Below, one piece after another: positions 50,122-60,204 of a stretch of DNA of 64,000 nt. The first letter of the stretch is position 1; every line of letters begins with the position of its first letter. The position numbers were made by a program, and so were the translations under genes. Source of the DNA: Desulfobacteraceae bacterium (GTDB lineage Bacteria > Desulfobacterota > Desulfobacteria > Desulfobacterales > Desulfosarcinaceae); contig QZKV01000003.1 of assembly GCA_003599575.1 (NCBI GenBank), positions 1 to 64,000 on the forward strand. Reading direction: 5' to 3'. A model generated the notes under the pieces. It made no database searches, was not told where the DNA came from, and saw only the letters and a list, made by a program, of their open reading frames with translations.

Positions 50122-50482
50122 AAGGGGTGCTGGAGGCAACAGGCTGTTGAAAACGGTCACCCGGCGGAGGCCCTCGGTCTGCTGGCTGGTGGCCCTTGGC
50201 GGATCGACATGGATCCTAGTTTTTCAACAGCCTGCCGATTTCAAACGCACAGTCGCTCCCGCGATACAACTTACCCCGATCGAAACATTGGACGGATTGG
50301 TCCAGCGGATCTCCATCCTCCCCGGTAGAATGCCCGGCCTTTTAGCCTTGCGGCCGGGACCCTTCCCGCCGGCCATCATTTTCATACATCTTCATTCTAA
50401 AATACCGTTTAGTGCCCATTCCCAAAACGAATCCGCCACGTAAGCATGACCTGTTAATTTTCAGGCAACGGTGGGTGGATCG
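50122..50482. other. Intergenic region with inverted-repeat element
   Basis: About 360 bp between khpA and the first histidine kinase. It holds the 95-bp inverted-repeat element described separately and, to its right, no ORF that looks real. It should contain the kinase promoter. Confidence 0.5.
50140..50234. repeat. 95-bp inverted-repeat element (MITE-like)
   Basis: Left arm CAGGCTGTTGAAAA (50140-50153) and right arm TTTTCAACAGCCTG (50221-50234) are perfect 14-bp inverted repeats around 67 bp of non-coding DNA. I have met CAGGCTGTTGAAAA-type ends in many bacterial genomes. No target-site duplication is obvious. It is either a small non-autonomous element or a stable RNA hairpin. Confidence 0.75.
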
Positions 50483-53104
50483 ATGGAAAAAAAGCTTTCC
50501 GAAAAAATCGCTATCTTTACGGCTCCGGCCATCCTGATGATCATTTTGGGAGCTCATTTTTTTCTACCCGCGAACGTGCTGGAAAGAAAAGTATATGCCC
50601 CGACGTATGTTCTGGCCGTGTTGAATATCGTTTTTCTCGGGTTCACCTCTTTGTTGATCAGCTATATCGCAGCCAGAAGTTACATCCGCAGTGGTGCGCT
50701 CAGCATCCTGCTGCTGGGGAGCGGCGCGCTGATGTTCGGGGCGGCATCCATCACCTCCGAATGGTTTCTTTACGTCGGCGGCGGCGTCAACATTGCGGAT
50801 ACCATAGATGTCAGCAGTGCTCTTTTAACCGGCGGCTTTTATTTCGCCGCCACCCTTTCGGTGCTGGTGGATTGGCCGCGCGAGATGGACGCCTTCCGGC
50901 GTCAAAAGAAATTGAGGATCTGTTATGCGTCCGTCGTTTTGCTGGAAGCCCTGATTGTGCTGGCCGCTTTTCAAGGCATGTTTCCGACCTTTTATATGAA
51001 CGGGCCCTCGGTTTTGCGGCAAATGCTCGCGGGCGCATCGTCCGCGCTGCTGTTTATCGCCGGGCTGCACATCCTGCTGTTTTACATCGTCAACCGAACC
51101 GATTTCCTTTTTTGGTACGCATTGGCCCTGATGATTATCGCGCAAGGATTTTTGTGCGCCATATTGCAGCGATCGGATCTCGGCCTGATCGGCTGGACCG
51201 GGCGTCTGGCACAGTACCTGGGTGGGCTTTATCTGTTGGTCGCGGCTTCCGTCGTGGTTCGCCAGCGGCCACTTGAGCATGTCCTGGCGGAGCTGCTGAA
51301 CAAACCCAGGGCATTGTATGCGTCCGTGTTCGAAAACAGCATGGAGGGAATCGTGCTGTCGCTTGCGCGGGGCACCCTGCTGGCGGCCAACCCTCAGGCG
51401 CTTTCCATGCTCGGTTACGCTCCCCACGAAGTGCCGCATCTGAATTTAAAGGATCTTTTGAAATCGGAAGATCCGGATGTGTCCGCTTTTCTTCGCGCCC
51501 GTGCCCGGGGCAACCGTTTTCGCGGAGAATTGCCGATGGTCCGCAAGGACGGAAGTTCCTTCCCGGTGGAAATCACTTCTTCCACCTTCGAGGACCACCA
51601 GGGGACGCTGATGAAAGCGATCCTTTTTCGTGACATCACCCTGCGCAAGCAGTCGCAGCAGGCTTTGCGGCAAGCCTATGCCCAGAACGAACGCAACCTG
51701 GCCCAGCTGCGCGCCATTTTCAACCAAATGACCGACGGGCTGGTTACGTTCGATCCTGACGGCAACCTCTCCCAGATCAACCAGGCGGCCTTGAACATCT
51801 ATGGTTTCGAGAGCGACGACGGGATAAAGGGGCATTTGAATCAAATGACGGAATTTCTGGAAATTTTCGATCTGGATGGCAATAAGCTGCCGCCCGACCA
51901 ATGGCCCATCGGCCGCGCGCTGAGGGGTGAAACCTTTACTTCCGTCGAGGTTCATGGAAGGCGTCGCGACATCGACAAGACCTGGATTGCATCCTACGGC
52001 GGCACACCCGTTTACGACAGCGACGGAAAAATGCTGCTCGCCCAGGTGTGCGTGCGGGATATCACCGATCAGAAACGCATGCAGGCGGCGCTGCGCGAAA
52101 CACAGGCCCGGCTGATGGGCTTTTTCAAAGCCAGCTCGGTCTATATGGCGGTCTTGGAACTGACTGAGGATGATTTTATTTATCTGATGCCCAACCAGAA
52201 AGCGGCCGATTTTTTCAAGCTCCCGCTGGAGCGTGTGACCGGCATGACCGGAAGGCAATTGGGGTTGCCGGAAGAGGTCGTTTCCGAGGGGGTGCAGATT
52301 TTGCGCCAATGCGAAAAGAGCGCCGACCCGATCACGTTCGAATATATTTTACCTTACGAAGACGCTGAATACTGCTTTCTTGTGACCGTCAGCCATATTC
52401 CCCTCCAGAACTTCGACGCCCATCCGCGCTTTGCCGTGACGGCGTTCGACATCACACCCCGCCGGCAGGCCGAAGAGCAGATCAAGCAATCCCTCAAGGA
52501 AAAAGAGACCCTGCTGCAGGAGATCCATCACCGCGTTAAGAACAACATGCAGGTGATCATCAGCCTGCTCAACCTGCAGTCCTCCACCGTTCAAGACGAA
52601 AAGGTCAAATCCTTGTTAAAGGAGTCGAGCAGCCGCGTCAATGCCATGGCCCTGATCCACAATTATCTGTACCAATCCGCTTCGCTTTCCGAAATCGACC
52701 TGAACCAATATTTTGAAAGTCTGGCCGGCAGCTTGATCAGCATGTACAAGGCCTCCCGCGTGAGTATCGAAGTATCCGCCGATCACATCAAGCTGAGTAT
52801 GGATCAGGCCATTCCGTGCGGTCTGATAATCAACGAGCTGATCTCCAATGCGCTCAAACACGCTTTTCCCGGCAATAAGGCCGGCCGCATCACCATAGAA
52901 GCGCGACAGGTGGATAAGGACCATTATCTTCTCAATATCAGCGACAACGGGGTGGGCCTCCCGGATGCGGTGTATCATGGGAAAATGGAGTCGTTGGGAT
53001 TAAAGCTGGTCCGGGGCCTGGCCGAGAACCAATTGGGCGGTAGAATGTCGGTGACGCGCGATCAGGGAACGCACTTCACGATTGAAATTCCGGTTGAAAT
53101 GTAA
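50483..53104 (+). CDS. Membrane sensor histidine kinase with PAS domains (HisKA_2 type)
   Basis: About 873 residues. The N-terminal 260 residues hold about eight membrane helices of unknown sensory type, then three PAS-like segments (near residues 280, 400 and 530). The kinase core follows: LLQEIHHRVKNNMQVIISLLNLQ, with phospho-His in EIHHRVKNN, and HATPase blocks NELISNALKHAF and ISDNGVGLP. This is the HisKA_2/HWE-type core of stress-sensing kinases. No receiver domain. The start may be ATG 50483 or the GTG at 50471. It is followed 48 bp later by a kinase gene on the same strand. Confidence 0.82.
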   Translation: MEKKLSEKIAIFTAPAILMIILGAHFFLPANVLERKVYAPTYVLAVLNIVFLGFTSLLISYIAARSYIRSGALSILLLGSGALMFGAASITSEWFLYVGGGVNIADTIDVSSALLTGGFYFAATLSVLVDWPREMDAFRRQKKLRICYASVVLLEALIVLAAFQGMFPTFYMNGPSVLRQMLAGASSALLFIAGLHILLFYIVNRTDFLFWYALALMIIAQGFLCAILQRSDLGLIGWTGRLAQYLGGLYLLVAASVVVRQRPLEHVLAELLNKPRALYASVFENSMEGIVLSLARGTLLAANPQALSMLGYAPHEVPHLNLKDLLKSEDPDVSAFLRARARGNRFRGELPMVRKDGSSFPVEITSSTFEDHQGTLMKAILFRDITLRKQSQQALRQAYAQNERNLAQLRAIFNQMTDGLVTFDPDGNLSQINQAALNIYGFESDDGIKGHLNQMTEFLEIFDLDGNKLPPDQWPIGRALRGETFTSVEVHGRRRDIDKTWIASYGGTPVYDSDGKMLLAQVCVRDITDQKRMQAALRETQARLMGFFKASSVYMAVLELTEDDFIYLMPNQKAADFFKLPLERVTGMTGRQLGLPEEVVSEGVQILRQCEKSADPITFEYILPYEDAEYCFLVTVSHIPLQNFDAHPRFAVTAFDITPRRQAEEQIKQSLKEKETLLQEIHHRVKNNMQVIISLLNLQSSTVQDEKVKSLLKESSSRVNAMALIHNYLYQSASLSEIDLNQYFESLAGSLISMYKASRVSIEVSADHIKLSMDQAIPCGLIINELISNALKHAFPGNKAGRITIEARQVDKDHYLLNISDNGVGLPDAVYHGKMESLGLKLVRGLAENQLGGRMSVTRDQGTHFTIEIPVEM

Positions 53105-53152
53105 CCCGGACGCGCATATCGCAACCATACCGCTGTGCGGAAGGAGTTAACG

Positions 53153-54289
53153 GTGAATGCCCAGAGTGTGTTGACATTTTTAAGCAAGATGAACCATGAC
53201 TTGCGCACGCCGCTGACGGCCATGCTGAACATGATCAGCCTGATGAGAGACGATCCGCGGCTACACTGCACGCCGGAGAATCTACGGCTGGTCCAGGAGG
53301 CCGGTGAAGAGCTCAAGGTGCTTCTGCAGGACATCATCGATCTGGCCAAATTGGAATCAGGAAGCCTGAAGCTCAAATTGAGTTCATTTGCCGTCCGCGA
53401 TCTGCTGAATCAGACGATTGCGATGTTCGCCCGGGAGGCGGACCGAAAATGCCTGCAGACCGTCCTTGCGGTGGACCGCGGGGTGCCCGACCGGATCATG
53501 GCGGATAAAGAGCGTCTGCGTCAAATTTTAACGCATCTGATTTCCAATGCCGTCCAGTATACGGAAGAAGGCACCATCACGCTGCGGGCGGTCTGCAGCG
53601 AGCCGGGAAGTCCAGGCAGGCCCCGGCTCCTTTTCTCGGTGGAAGATACCGGCACGGGAATTCCCGCTGAGCTGCACGAGCGTCTTTTTGACCGTTTTCT
53701 TCAGCCGGAGGGTGACGGCCTGCTCAAAAGCGCCGCCCACAGCGGTTTGGGCCTGGCCGTCAGCAAACGACTGGTGCAGCTCATGGGCGGTGACCTGAAG
53801 GTGCGCAGTACCGTTGGAAAGGGCAGCACCTTCAGCTTCGATCTATCTTGGGGCGAAGCTGAGCCGGTGCCCGCCGAGGAAGCGACTCGCCCGCTGAACG
53901 GCCTGGCCGGCTTGGGGCCTTTGCGGGTGCTGGTGGTGGAAGACAATTTCATCAACCTGCTGTCCTTCAGCCAAATGCTCGAGCGGCATGGATTCCAGAT
54001 CCGCAGCGCGGCCAACGGCAAGCAAGCTTTGGACAATGTCCGGGAACAAGCCTTCGATATCGTTTTGATGGATGTGAAGATGCCCGTCATGGACGGCCTT
54101 GAAGCCACCCGCCGTATTCGCAGCTCAACGGACCGCCGGGTCAGGGAAACCAAAATAGTGGCCCTCACGGCCTATGCCATGCCGGAGGACCGCAAACGCA
54201 TATTGGCGGCGGGCGTGGACGACATTGTTTCCAAACCCATCGAGGTGGACGAGCTGGCCAGCGTGTTGACGCGGGTGCTGGGAGGGTAG
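53153..54289 (+). CDS. Hybrid histidine kinase with receiver domain, no sensor
   Basis: About 378 residues. It starts GTG 53153 (AAGGAG upstream): HisKA with phospho-His in NHDLRTPLTAM, HATPase with NAVQYTEEG, DTGTGIPAEL and SGLGLAVSKRL, and a C-terminal receiver with phospho-Asp in IVLMDVKMPVMDGLEA. It has no input domain, so it probably takes its signal from the preceding sensor kinase. The order (sensor, then hybrid kinase) suggests a phosphorelay. The output regulator is not in the window. Confidence 0.82.
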   Translation: MNAQSVLTFLSKMNHDLRTPLTAMLNMISLMRDDPRLHCTPENLRLVQEAGEELKVLLQDIIDLAKLESGSLKLKLSSFAVRDLLNQTIAMFAREADRKCLQTVLAVDRGVPDRIMADKERLRQILTHLISNAVQYTEEGTITLRAVCSEPGSPGRPRLLFSVEDTGTGIPAELHERLFDRFLQPEGDGLLKSAAHSGLGLAVSKRLVQLMGGDLKVRSTVGKGSTFSFDLSWGEAEPVPAEEATRPLNGLAGLGPLRVLVVEDNFINLLSFSQMLERHGFQIRSAANGKQALDNVREQAFDIVLMDVKMPVMDGLEATRRIRSSTDRRVRETKIVALTAYAMPEDRKRILAAGVDDIVSKPIEVDELASVLTRVLGG

Positions 54290-54385
54290 GTCGTTTGCGT
54301 TGGCCCGCTTCCCGTCGGCCCATGCAAGCGGCTCCGGGTTATTGGGCCATCGGGACACGGGCATACGGGAAAGGTGGCCTCGCTG

Positions 54386-56356
54386 CTATAGCGACTCGGT
54401 GATCAAGTGCTCTATTTTCGCCAGCAGGGCTTTCGCGGAAAAGGGCTTTTGTATAAACTGCAAACCCTCCTTCAACACGCCGTGCCGGGTAATCACATCC
54501 GCGGTGTATCCCGACATGAAGAGCGCCCGGGTTTCGGGGTGGAATTCACGGATGCGCTGATAGACTTCCGGCCCCTTCATGCCCGGCATGATGACATCCG
54601 TCAGCAGAAGGTGAAGCTTTCCCTTGTAATTTTGAGCCCGCCGGACGGCATCATCGGCATTGAGCGCTTCGAACACCCGGTACCCCTTTTCGACCAGGAT
54701 CTTGCAGGTCATGCGCAGTACGGAAGGATCATCTTCCACCACCAGTACGGTGGCCGAACCTTCCATCGATTTCGAGGGCACCGCCGATTCTGATTCCACG
54801 ATACATACATCTTCCGTGAAGCTTGGCAGATAGATTTTGAAAACGGAACCCCGGCCGGGCTCGCTATACACGTCTATGTGCCCGTCGTGCTGCTTGATGA
54901 TCCCATATACCGTCGAAAGTCCCAGCCCGGTTCCGACCTCCTTGCTCTTGGTGGTAAAAAACGGTTCGAAGATTTTTTCAATGGTCTCTTTATCCATCCC
55001 TGTCCCGGTATCCGCGACCACGATCATGATGTAGTCGCCTGGCGTTACTTCGGACCGGGCCGATGCGAAACTACCGTCAAGTTCAACCGTGCCGGTCTGG
55101 ATCGTTAAAGTGCCACCGTCAGGCATGGCATCACGGGCGTTTACCACCAAATTCATCAAGATCTGCTCGATCTGGGTGATATCGGCCTTCACCACGGCCG
55201 GGTTTTGCATCAGGTGGATCTTCAGCTCAATATCTTCGCCGATGACGCGGCCGAGCAGTTTTTCAAAATCCCTGATCACCTGGTTGATATCCACCCAGTT
55301 GATATTCAGGACTTGTTTGCGGCCGAAGGCCATCAATTGTTTGACCAGCAGGCGGGCTCTCTCCGAAGCCGTAAATATCTCCCGCAATCCTTCATAGTGA
55401 GGATGATTTTTGGCCATATTGCCCATCATCAATTCGCTGTAGCCTAAAATAACATAGAGAATGTTGTTGAAATCATGGGCAATACCTCCAGCCAGGCGGC
55501 CGATGGCCTCCATCTTCTGGGACTGGTGCAACTGAAACTCGAGCTTCTTGATTTGCGTGATGTCCGTCAAGTTAACCAGAATGCGGGTTGATTCTTCTCC
55601 CAGGCGAAGCACTGCTTTGTTCTCGCCTGCGGGCATCACGGCGGAATCGGCGATGACTTCGATGCTGGAGCCGTCCTTTCTTTGGAGGCGGAACTCGGCG
55701 GGGCCTTTGCCGAGCCTCAGGAGGGGTGCGCCGTATTCGTCTCGGTCCTCGGCGTGTTCATCAACGAGCGGGAATTCATGTTCTTCAATTTGCAAAAAAT
55801 CGCGTACATCGATGCCTTCTTCAAATTGCACCTGCGAAACACCCAGCATCTTGAATGCGGAACTGTTCATATAGGTGATTCTAAAATCATGATCGATTTC
55901 GAGAATGCCGGTCGGCAGCAGCTCCGCCATGGCCTTGAATCGCTTTTCGCTCAGGCGCAGCTTTTTTTCCATGGCGGCCTTGTACAAGCCGATTTCAAGC
56001 GCCGAATGCAATTCACCTTCATTGAAAGGTTTGATCAAGTAGCCGAACGGTTCAATGGATTTGGCGCGATCCAGCAGGGCCTGATTGCCGAAGGCGGTGA
56101 GAAAAATGACCGGAATTTGAAAGCGCTCGTGAATCTGGCCGGCGGCCTGAATGCCGTCCATCTCGCCCTTTAAGACGATGTCCATGATGACCAGGTCGGG
56201 CTGGTTTTCCTCGGCTTGCTGGATGGCCTTTTCACCCGAATCCGCGTGCGCGCATACCGCGTAACCCATATGGGTCAGACTCGCGATCAGATCCTGGGCC
56301 ACGATGAACTCGTCTTCCACTACCATAATGCATGGTTTTTCCATAGATTTACTCAT
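54386..56356 (-). CDS. REC-PAS-HisKA-HATPase-REC hybrid kinase
   Basis: 656 residues. N-terminal receiver (LVIMDIVLKGEMDGI with phospho-Asp), PAS segment (FRITYMNSSAFKMLGV), HisKA with phospho-His in GGIAHDFNNILYVILGY, HATPase blocks NLVVNARDAMPDGG, DTGTGMDKETIEKIFEPFFTTK and GTGLGLSTVYGI, and a second receiver (LLLTDVIMPGMKGPEVYQ). No membrane segment, so cytosolic. Convergent with the preceding pair. Downstream partners unknown. Confidence 0.88.
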   Translation of the reverse strand: MSKSMEKPCIMVVEDEFIVAQDLIASLTHMGYAVCAHADSGEKAIQQAEENQPDLVIMDIVLKGEMDGIQAAGQIHERFQIPVIFLTAFGNQALLDRAKSIEPFGYLIKPFNEGELHSALEIGLYKAAMEKKLRLSEKRFKAMAELLPTGILEIDHDFRITYMNSSAFKMLGVSQVQFEEGIDVRDFLQIEEHEFPLVDEHAEDRDEYGAPLLRLGKGPAEFRLQRKDGSSIEVIADSAVMPAGENKAVLRLGEESTRILVNLTDITQIKKLEFQLHQSQKMEAIGRLAGGIAHDFNNILYVILGYSELMMGNMAKNHPHYEGLREIFTASERARLLVKQLMAFGRKQVLNINWVDINQVIRDFEKLLGRVIGEDIELKIHLMQNPAVVKADITQIEQILMNLVVNARDAMPDGGTLTIQTGTVELDGSFASARSEVTPGDYIMIVVADTGTGMDKETIEKIFEPFFTTKSKEVGTGLGLSTVYGIIKQHDGHIDVYSEPGRGSVFKIYLPSFTEDVCIVESESAVPSKSMEGSATVLVVEDDPSVLRMTCKILVEKGYRVFEALNADDAVRRAQNYKGKLHLLLTDVIMPGMKGPEVYQRIREFHPETRALFMSGYTADVITRHGVLKEGLQFIQKPFSAKALLAKIEHLITESL

Positions 56357-56427
56357 ATCTAAAAGTCAGTGATAAGTATAAGCAACGGGGGCGAGATGGC
56401 AACCGGCGGGCGTAAATGAAGAGGAAA

Positions 56428-56456
56428 GGGCGGGGAGCGCAAATGTGCCCCCGCCC
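56428..56456. terminator. GC-rich hairpin between PRC-barrel gene and kinase
   Basis: GGGCGGGG (56428-56435) and CCCCGCCC (56449-56456) form an 8-bp perfect stem with a 13-nt loop. It lies downstream of the PRC-barrel gene on the minus strand, where TTTCCTCTTC follows. It may end that transcript. Confidence 0.5.
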
Positions 56457-56568
56457 GGGGTCAATCGGCCGCATCGCGTGGGGATCTCCAATCCGCTGGA
56501 TGGGCCATTGTAGAACGCCTGCATGATGCTGCCGGAGCCGATCAAGAGGCGCTTGATGGCGCTTCAGC

Positions 56569-57156
56569 TTATTTTTTCATCGTCCCAGTCCCTGTGGACG
56601 GCGACTGCGGCTCGGAGCCGAAGTAGCTGTGGACCTGCTGCTTGTATTCGTCAGAGCCGATCTGAGCCCAATTTTCTCCCTCGAAGCTGGGGGCATTCTG
56701 AAGCTGCTCTTCGGTGATGCTGGCGGTTACTTTGTCATCCTGGCTCATCTGCAAATTGGCCGCCTGCCAGGGTATTGGAAACAATTTATCGCCCATGCCG
56801 ACTACGCCCCCGCGGGACAGGATGATGTACTCCACCTGGCCGCTTTCAGAAACCACCAGATTGTCGATGCTGCCGAGTTCCTGGCCTTGCTGGCTGACGA
56901 CGCTCTGACCGATCAGGTCGCCGGCCTTGTGCATCCCGGACTGGTGCAGGCTTTTCTGCATGTCATCGCTTTTCATGCCCTCTCCGGAACGCGTCATAGT
57001 CCCACTTTTACTATCCGCAGCTCCGCCGGTGGTGCCGGTCATGCTTTTGCTTTTGGACGGATCGGAGCTATAGCCTTCCTTTTCCGCAGCCCAGGCGGAT
57101 CCCGAGAAAATGGCTGCAATGAAGAAAATGGCAATGAATAATGCTTTGAACTTCAT
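56569..57156 (-). CDS. Periplasmic PRC-barrel domain protein
   Basis: 195 residues. Signal peptide (KALFIAIFFIAAIFSGSAWA). A Ser/Gly/Met-rich linker is followed by a PRC-barrel: DLIGQSVVSQQGQELGSIDNLVVSESGQVEYIILSRGGVVGMGDKLFPIPW, a typical layout of secreted PRC-barrel proteins near stress genes. ATG 57156 follows AAAGGAG. Function unknown; likely envelope or stress-related. Confidence 0.85.
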   Translation of the reverse strand: MKFKALFIAIFFIAAIFSGSAWAAEKEGYSSDPSKSKSMTGTTGGAADSKSGTMTRSGEGMKSDDMQKSLHQSGMHKAGDLIGQSVVSQQGQELGSIDNLVVSESGQVEYIILSRGGVVGMGDKLFPIPWQAANLQMSQDDKVTASITEEQLQNAPSFEGENWAQIGSDEYKQQVHSYFGSEPQSPSTGTGTMKK

Positions 57157-57538
57157 GATAGATCTCCTTTGTTGAAACTAGGATTTTGAGTCCGGCTTTT
57201 GACCCAATGCAACCAGACTAGCCATGCAGGCGCTGTTTTACAATGTGGAGTAGACTGTATTATCGGTTTCCAAATGGATTAGAAATGTATTCGAAGCACC
57301 TGCGCGGGCGCATTTTTCTGTCGAGGCAAACCCTATTTTCGACCCATTGCAATCATCGGACGCCCCTGCCCGACGATTGAAGCAGCCCAATGCAAAACTG
57401 GGGTTTTGGCAGGTTGCGAATACCTTGGGTGACTTATTCGTCCGGCGGAACCAAGGCATTAAAGTACAATGTTTGAACATCCTAATCACCAAAGGATGGG
57501 GACGGTGCAACGATTCCGCCTCCAGAGGAGAATGGATT
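57157..57538. other. Intergenic region upstream of ligD
   Basis: About 380 bp between divergent PRC-barrel and ligD genes. The ORF-track frame from 57347 into ligD is open by chance. The segments TTTTGACCCAATGCAA (57196) and TTTTCGACCCATTGCAA (57332) are near-repeats 135 bp apart. No firm promoter pair was identified. Confidence 0.4.
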
Positions 57539-60067
57539 GTGGTACTTGACCGGTATCGCCGCAAGCGTGATTTTCAAAAAACGCCCGAGCCCGAAGGTGG
57601 TGTATCCGCCACTCCGGGCGGGCGCCTTTTCGTGATTCAAAAGCACGCCGCACGCCGGCTGCACTACGATCTGCGGCTGGAACTCGGCGGCGTGCTGAAA
57701 AGCTGGGCGGTCCCCAAAGGTCCAAGCCTTGATCCCAAGGAAAAGCGACTGGCCGTCGAGGTGGAGGATCATCCAATCGACTATGGTGACTTTGAAGGAG
57801 TGATTCCGGCGCACCAGTATGGTGCCGGCACCGTGCTGGTTTGGGATTACGGCCAATGGGAGCCCGAAGGCGATCCGGAAGAGTCCCTTGCCAAGGGAAA
57901 TCTGAAGTTCAAGCTGCATGGCCGCAAACTCAAAGGCGCATGGGCGCTGGTGCGCATGAACAAGCCTGCGCAGGCAGACAAGCATGAGTGGCTTTTGATC
58001 AAACATCGGGATGCCGAGGCGGTCGGGCCGGGGGCCGATTCCATCCTCACAGACGCGCCGGCCAGCGTTCTCTCCGGCAGGGAAATGGACCAAGTGGCCC
58101 GCGATCGGGATCGGATGTGGCAGGAGGGACGATCCGTGGCGGTTGCCCCTCCTGCCGGTGGCGTTGAAAGTATCGAGCCCAGCCGATTGCCCGGCGCGCG
58201 AAAAGCCGATATGCCCGAAAGGTTTTCTCCCCAAACGGCGCGTACAGTCGCAGAACCCCCTGCGGGCGATGACTGGCTGCATGAGATCAAATACGATGGC
58301 TACCGCCTGCTGTGCCTGGTTCAAGACAAACGCGTGCGGCTGATCACCCGCAACGGCCTGGACTGGACCGAGCGGTTCGCCGGTATCGCCCGGGAAGCGG
58401 CCGACTTGCCGGTGCATACCGCCATCCTGGATGGTGAAGCCACCATTTTGCGCGCGGACGGCACCACCGATTTTCAGGCCCTGCAGAATTTCTTCAAAGG
58501 CCGGAAAAGCGGCAAACTGGTTTTTTACCTGTTTGATTTGCCCTATTGCCAGGGGTACGACCTGACGGCGGTGCCCCTGCTGCAGCGCAAGGCCTTGTTG
58601 AAGGCCCTTGTCCAGTCCAAGCGATCCGCGCAAGCGGCAATGCTGCTCAGCGGAGAAATTCAGGGCCAGGGGGAGGAAGTATACCGCAATGCCTGCCGGC
58701 TGGGCGTGGAAGGCATTGTCTCCAAGCGCACGGACGCCATTTACGAGCAACGCCGCGCCTCCAGCTGGGTGAAAGTCAAATGCATTCTGGGGCAGGAATT
58801 TGTCATCGGCGGGTACAGCGAATCCAAGGCCGCGCCGGCTGGGCTGCGGTCGTTGCTGGTCGGGTATTATCAGGCGGGCCGTCTGACCTATGCGGGCAGG
58901 GTCGGGACGGGATTCAGCATCCAGCAACGCAGCGATTTGAAGCGCAGGTTGGAGGGGCTGCGGCAGCGTTCCGCACCTTTTGACAATCCGCCCAAAGGGA
59001 AGGACTTGCATTGGGCGAGTCCGCAGCTTGTGGCCGAGGTGGCCTTCTCGGAATGGACACAGGAACGGCTGCTGCGCCATCCGGTGTTCAAAGGCTTGCG
59101 CGAAGACAAACCAGCCGATCAGGTTGCGCTGGAAACGCCGGCCTCACCTGCGGACGGTGAAACGGTGCCGCCCAAAGAGAGCGCCTCCGCTTCCAGAAAA
59201 CCAACATCGGTCAGCATCGCAGGCGTGCGCCTGACGCATCCCGAACGCATCTTGTACCCTCATTTCGGCATCACCAAGGCGGACCTGGCCCGCTACTACC
59301 AGCAGGTGGCCGACCGGATGCTGCCGTATATCACTGGCCGTCCGTTGTCACTGGTGCGCTGCCCGCAAGGCAGCACAGGCGCATGTTTTTATCAGAAGCA
59401 TTTCAGCGAAACGCTCCCGGAGCCGCTCAAACCCATTGCCATCCGGGAAGAAAATGAAGAAAAAAACTACATATATATCGAAGATCTGGCCGGGTTGATC
59501 GCCTTGGTGCAAATCAATGTCCTCGAGATCCATCCTTGGGGCTGCCGCATCGACCGGCTTGAGGCTCCGGACACCCTGATTTTCGATATCGACCCGGATC
59601 CGCAGCTGCCGTGGGAGCACGTGGTTCACGCCGCCTGGCACCTGCGGGGCATCCTGCAGGGGCGGGGGTTTTCCGCTTTTGTAAAAAATTCCGGCGGCAA
59701 AGGCCTGCACGTGCAAATGCCGCTCGACCGGGAAGCGGACTGGAACGAGGTCAAAACGTACGCGCACGATGTCGCCGCGCTGATGGCGGCGCAGCAACCG
59801 CAACGGTATACCGCCAACGCGCGTAAAGCCAGCCGCAAAGGCAAGATTTACATCGATTACCTTCGCAACGCGCGCGGCGCAACCAGCGTGGCCCCTTATT
59901 CCACAAGGGCGCGCACGGGAGCGCCGGTTTCCACCCCTTTGTTTTGGGAGGAGCTGTCTTCCCGGCTCGGCCCGGACGCCTTTACGGTTAACAATCTGCC
60001 CGACCGTCTCACGCGGTTGAAAAATGATCCCTGGAACGATTATGCGCGTATCCGCAATTCGCTTTGA
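57539..60067 (+). CDS. ligD: LigD: multifunctional NHEJ DNA ligase (PE-LIG-POL)
   Basis: About 842 residues; the GTG at 57539 follows AGAGGAG and begins VVLDRYRRKRDFQKTPEPEGG. The order is phosphoesterase (residues about 20-165, with HAARRLHYDLRLE), ATP-dependent ligase (about 200-530; adenylated Lys near 250 in HEIKYDGYRLL; conserved SKRTDAIYEQRRASSWVKVKC) and primase-polymerase (about 560-842; THPERILYPHFGITKADLARYYQ, IFDIDPDP). This matches the order reported for Pseudomonas LigD. It processes and joins ends held by Ku. The Ku pair is 46 kb away in the window. Confidence 0.93.
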   Translation: MVLDRYRRKRDFQKTPEPEGGVSATPGGRLFVIQKHAARRLHYDLRLELGGVLKSWAVPKGPSLDPKEKRLAVEVEDHPIDYGDFEGVIPAHQYGAGTVLVWDYGQWEPEGDPEESLAKGNLKFKLHGRKLKGAWALVRMNKPAQADKHEWLLIKHRDAEAVGPGADSILTDAPASVLSGREMDQVARDRDRMWQEGRSVAVAPPAGGVESIEPSRLPGARKADMPERFSPQTARTVAEPPAGDDWLHEIKYDGYRLLCLVQDKRVRLITRNGLDWTERFAGIAREAADLPVHTAILDGEATILRADGTTDFQALQNFFKGRKSGKLVFYLFDLPYCQGYDLTAVPLLQRKALLKALVQSKRSAQAAMLLSGEIQGQGEEVYRNACRLGVEGIVSKRTDAIYEQRRASSWVKVKCILGQEFVIGGYSESKAAPAGLRSLLVGYYQAGRLTYAGRVGTGFSIQQRSDLKRRLEGLRQRSAPFDNPPKGKDLHWASPQLVAEVAFSEWTQERLLRHPVFKGLREDKPADQVALETPASPADGETVPPKESASASRKPTSVSIAGVRLTHPERILYPHFGITKADLARYYQQVADRMLPYITGRPLSLVRCPQGSTGACFYQKHFSETLPEPLKPIAIREENEEKNYIYIEDLAGLIALVQINVLEIHPWGCRIDRLEAPDTLIFDIDPDPQLPWEHVVHAAWHLRGILQGRGFSAFVKNSGGKGLHVQMPLDREADWNEVKTYAHDVAALMAAQQPQRYTANARKASRKGKIYIDYLRNARGATSVAPYSTRARTGAPVSTPLFWEELSSRLGPDAFTVNNLPDRLTRLKNDPWNDYARIRNSL

Positions 60068-60204
60068 GCATGACGGCAAACTGTTAAACGGCGTGATGCT
60101 CTTGAAATGGCCAAACCGAAATACAGATTTTACCCCAATTGAATTGCGGGCGACCCACTCCTAAAGTTTATGGTGAAACCCAAAGCATGCAGAGGAGAGA
60201 GATC

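Noticed and set aside
57482-59080. 532-residue minus-strand ORF
   Set aside because: Antisense to ligD, where all catalytic motifs are in the plus frame.
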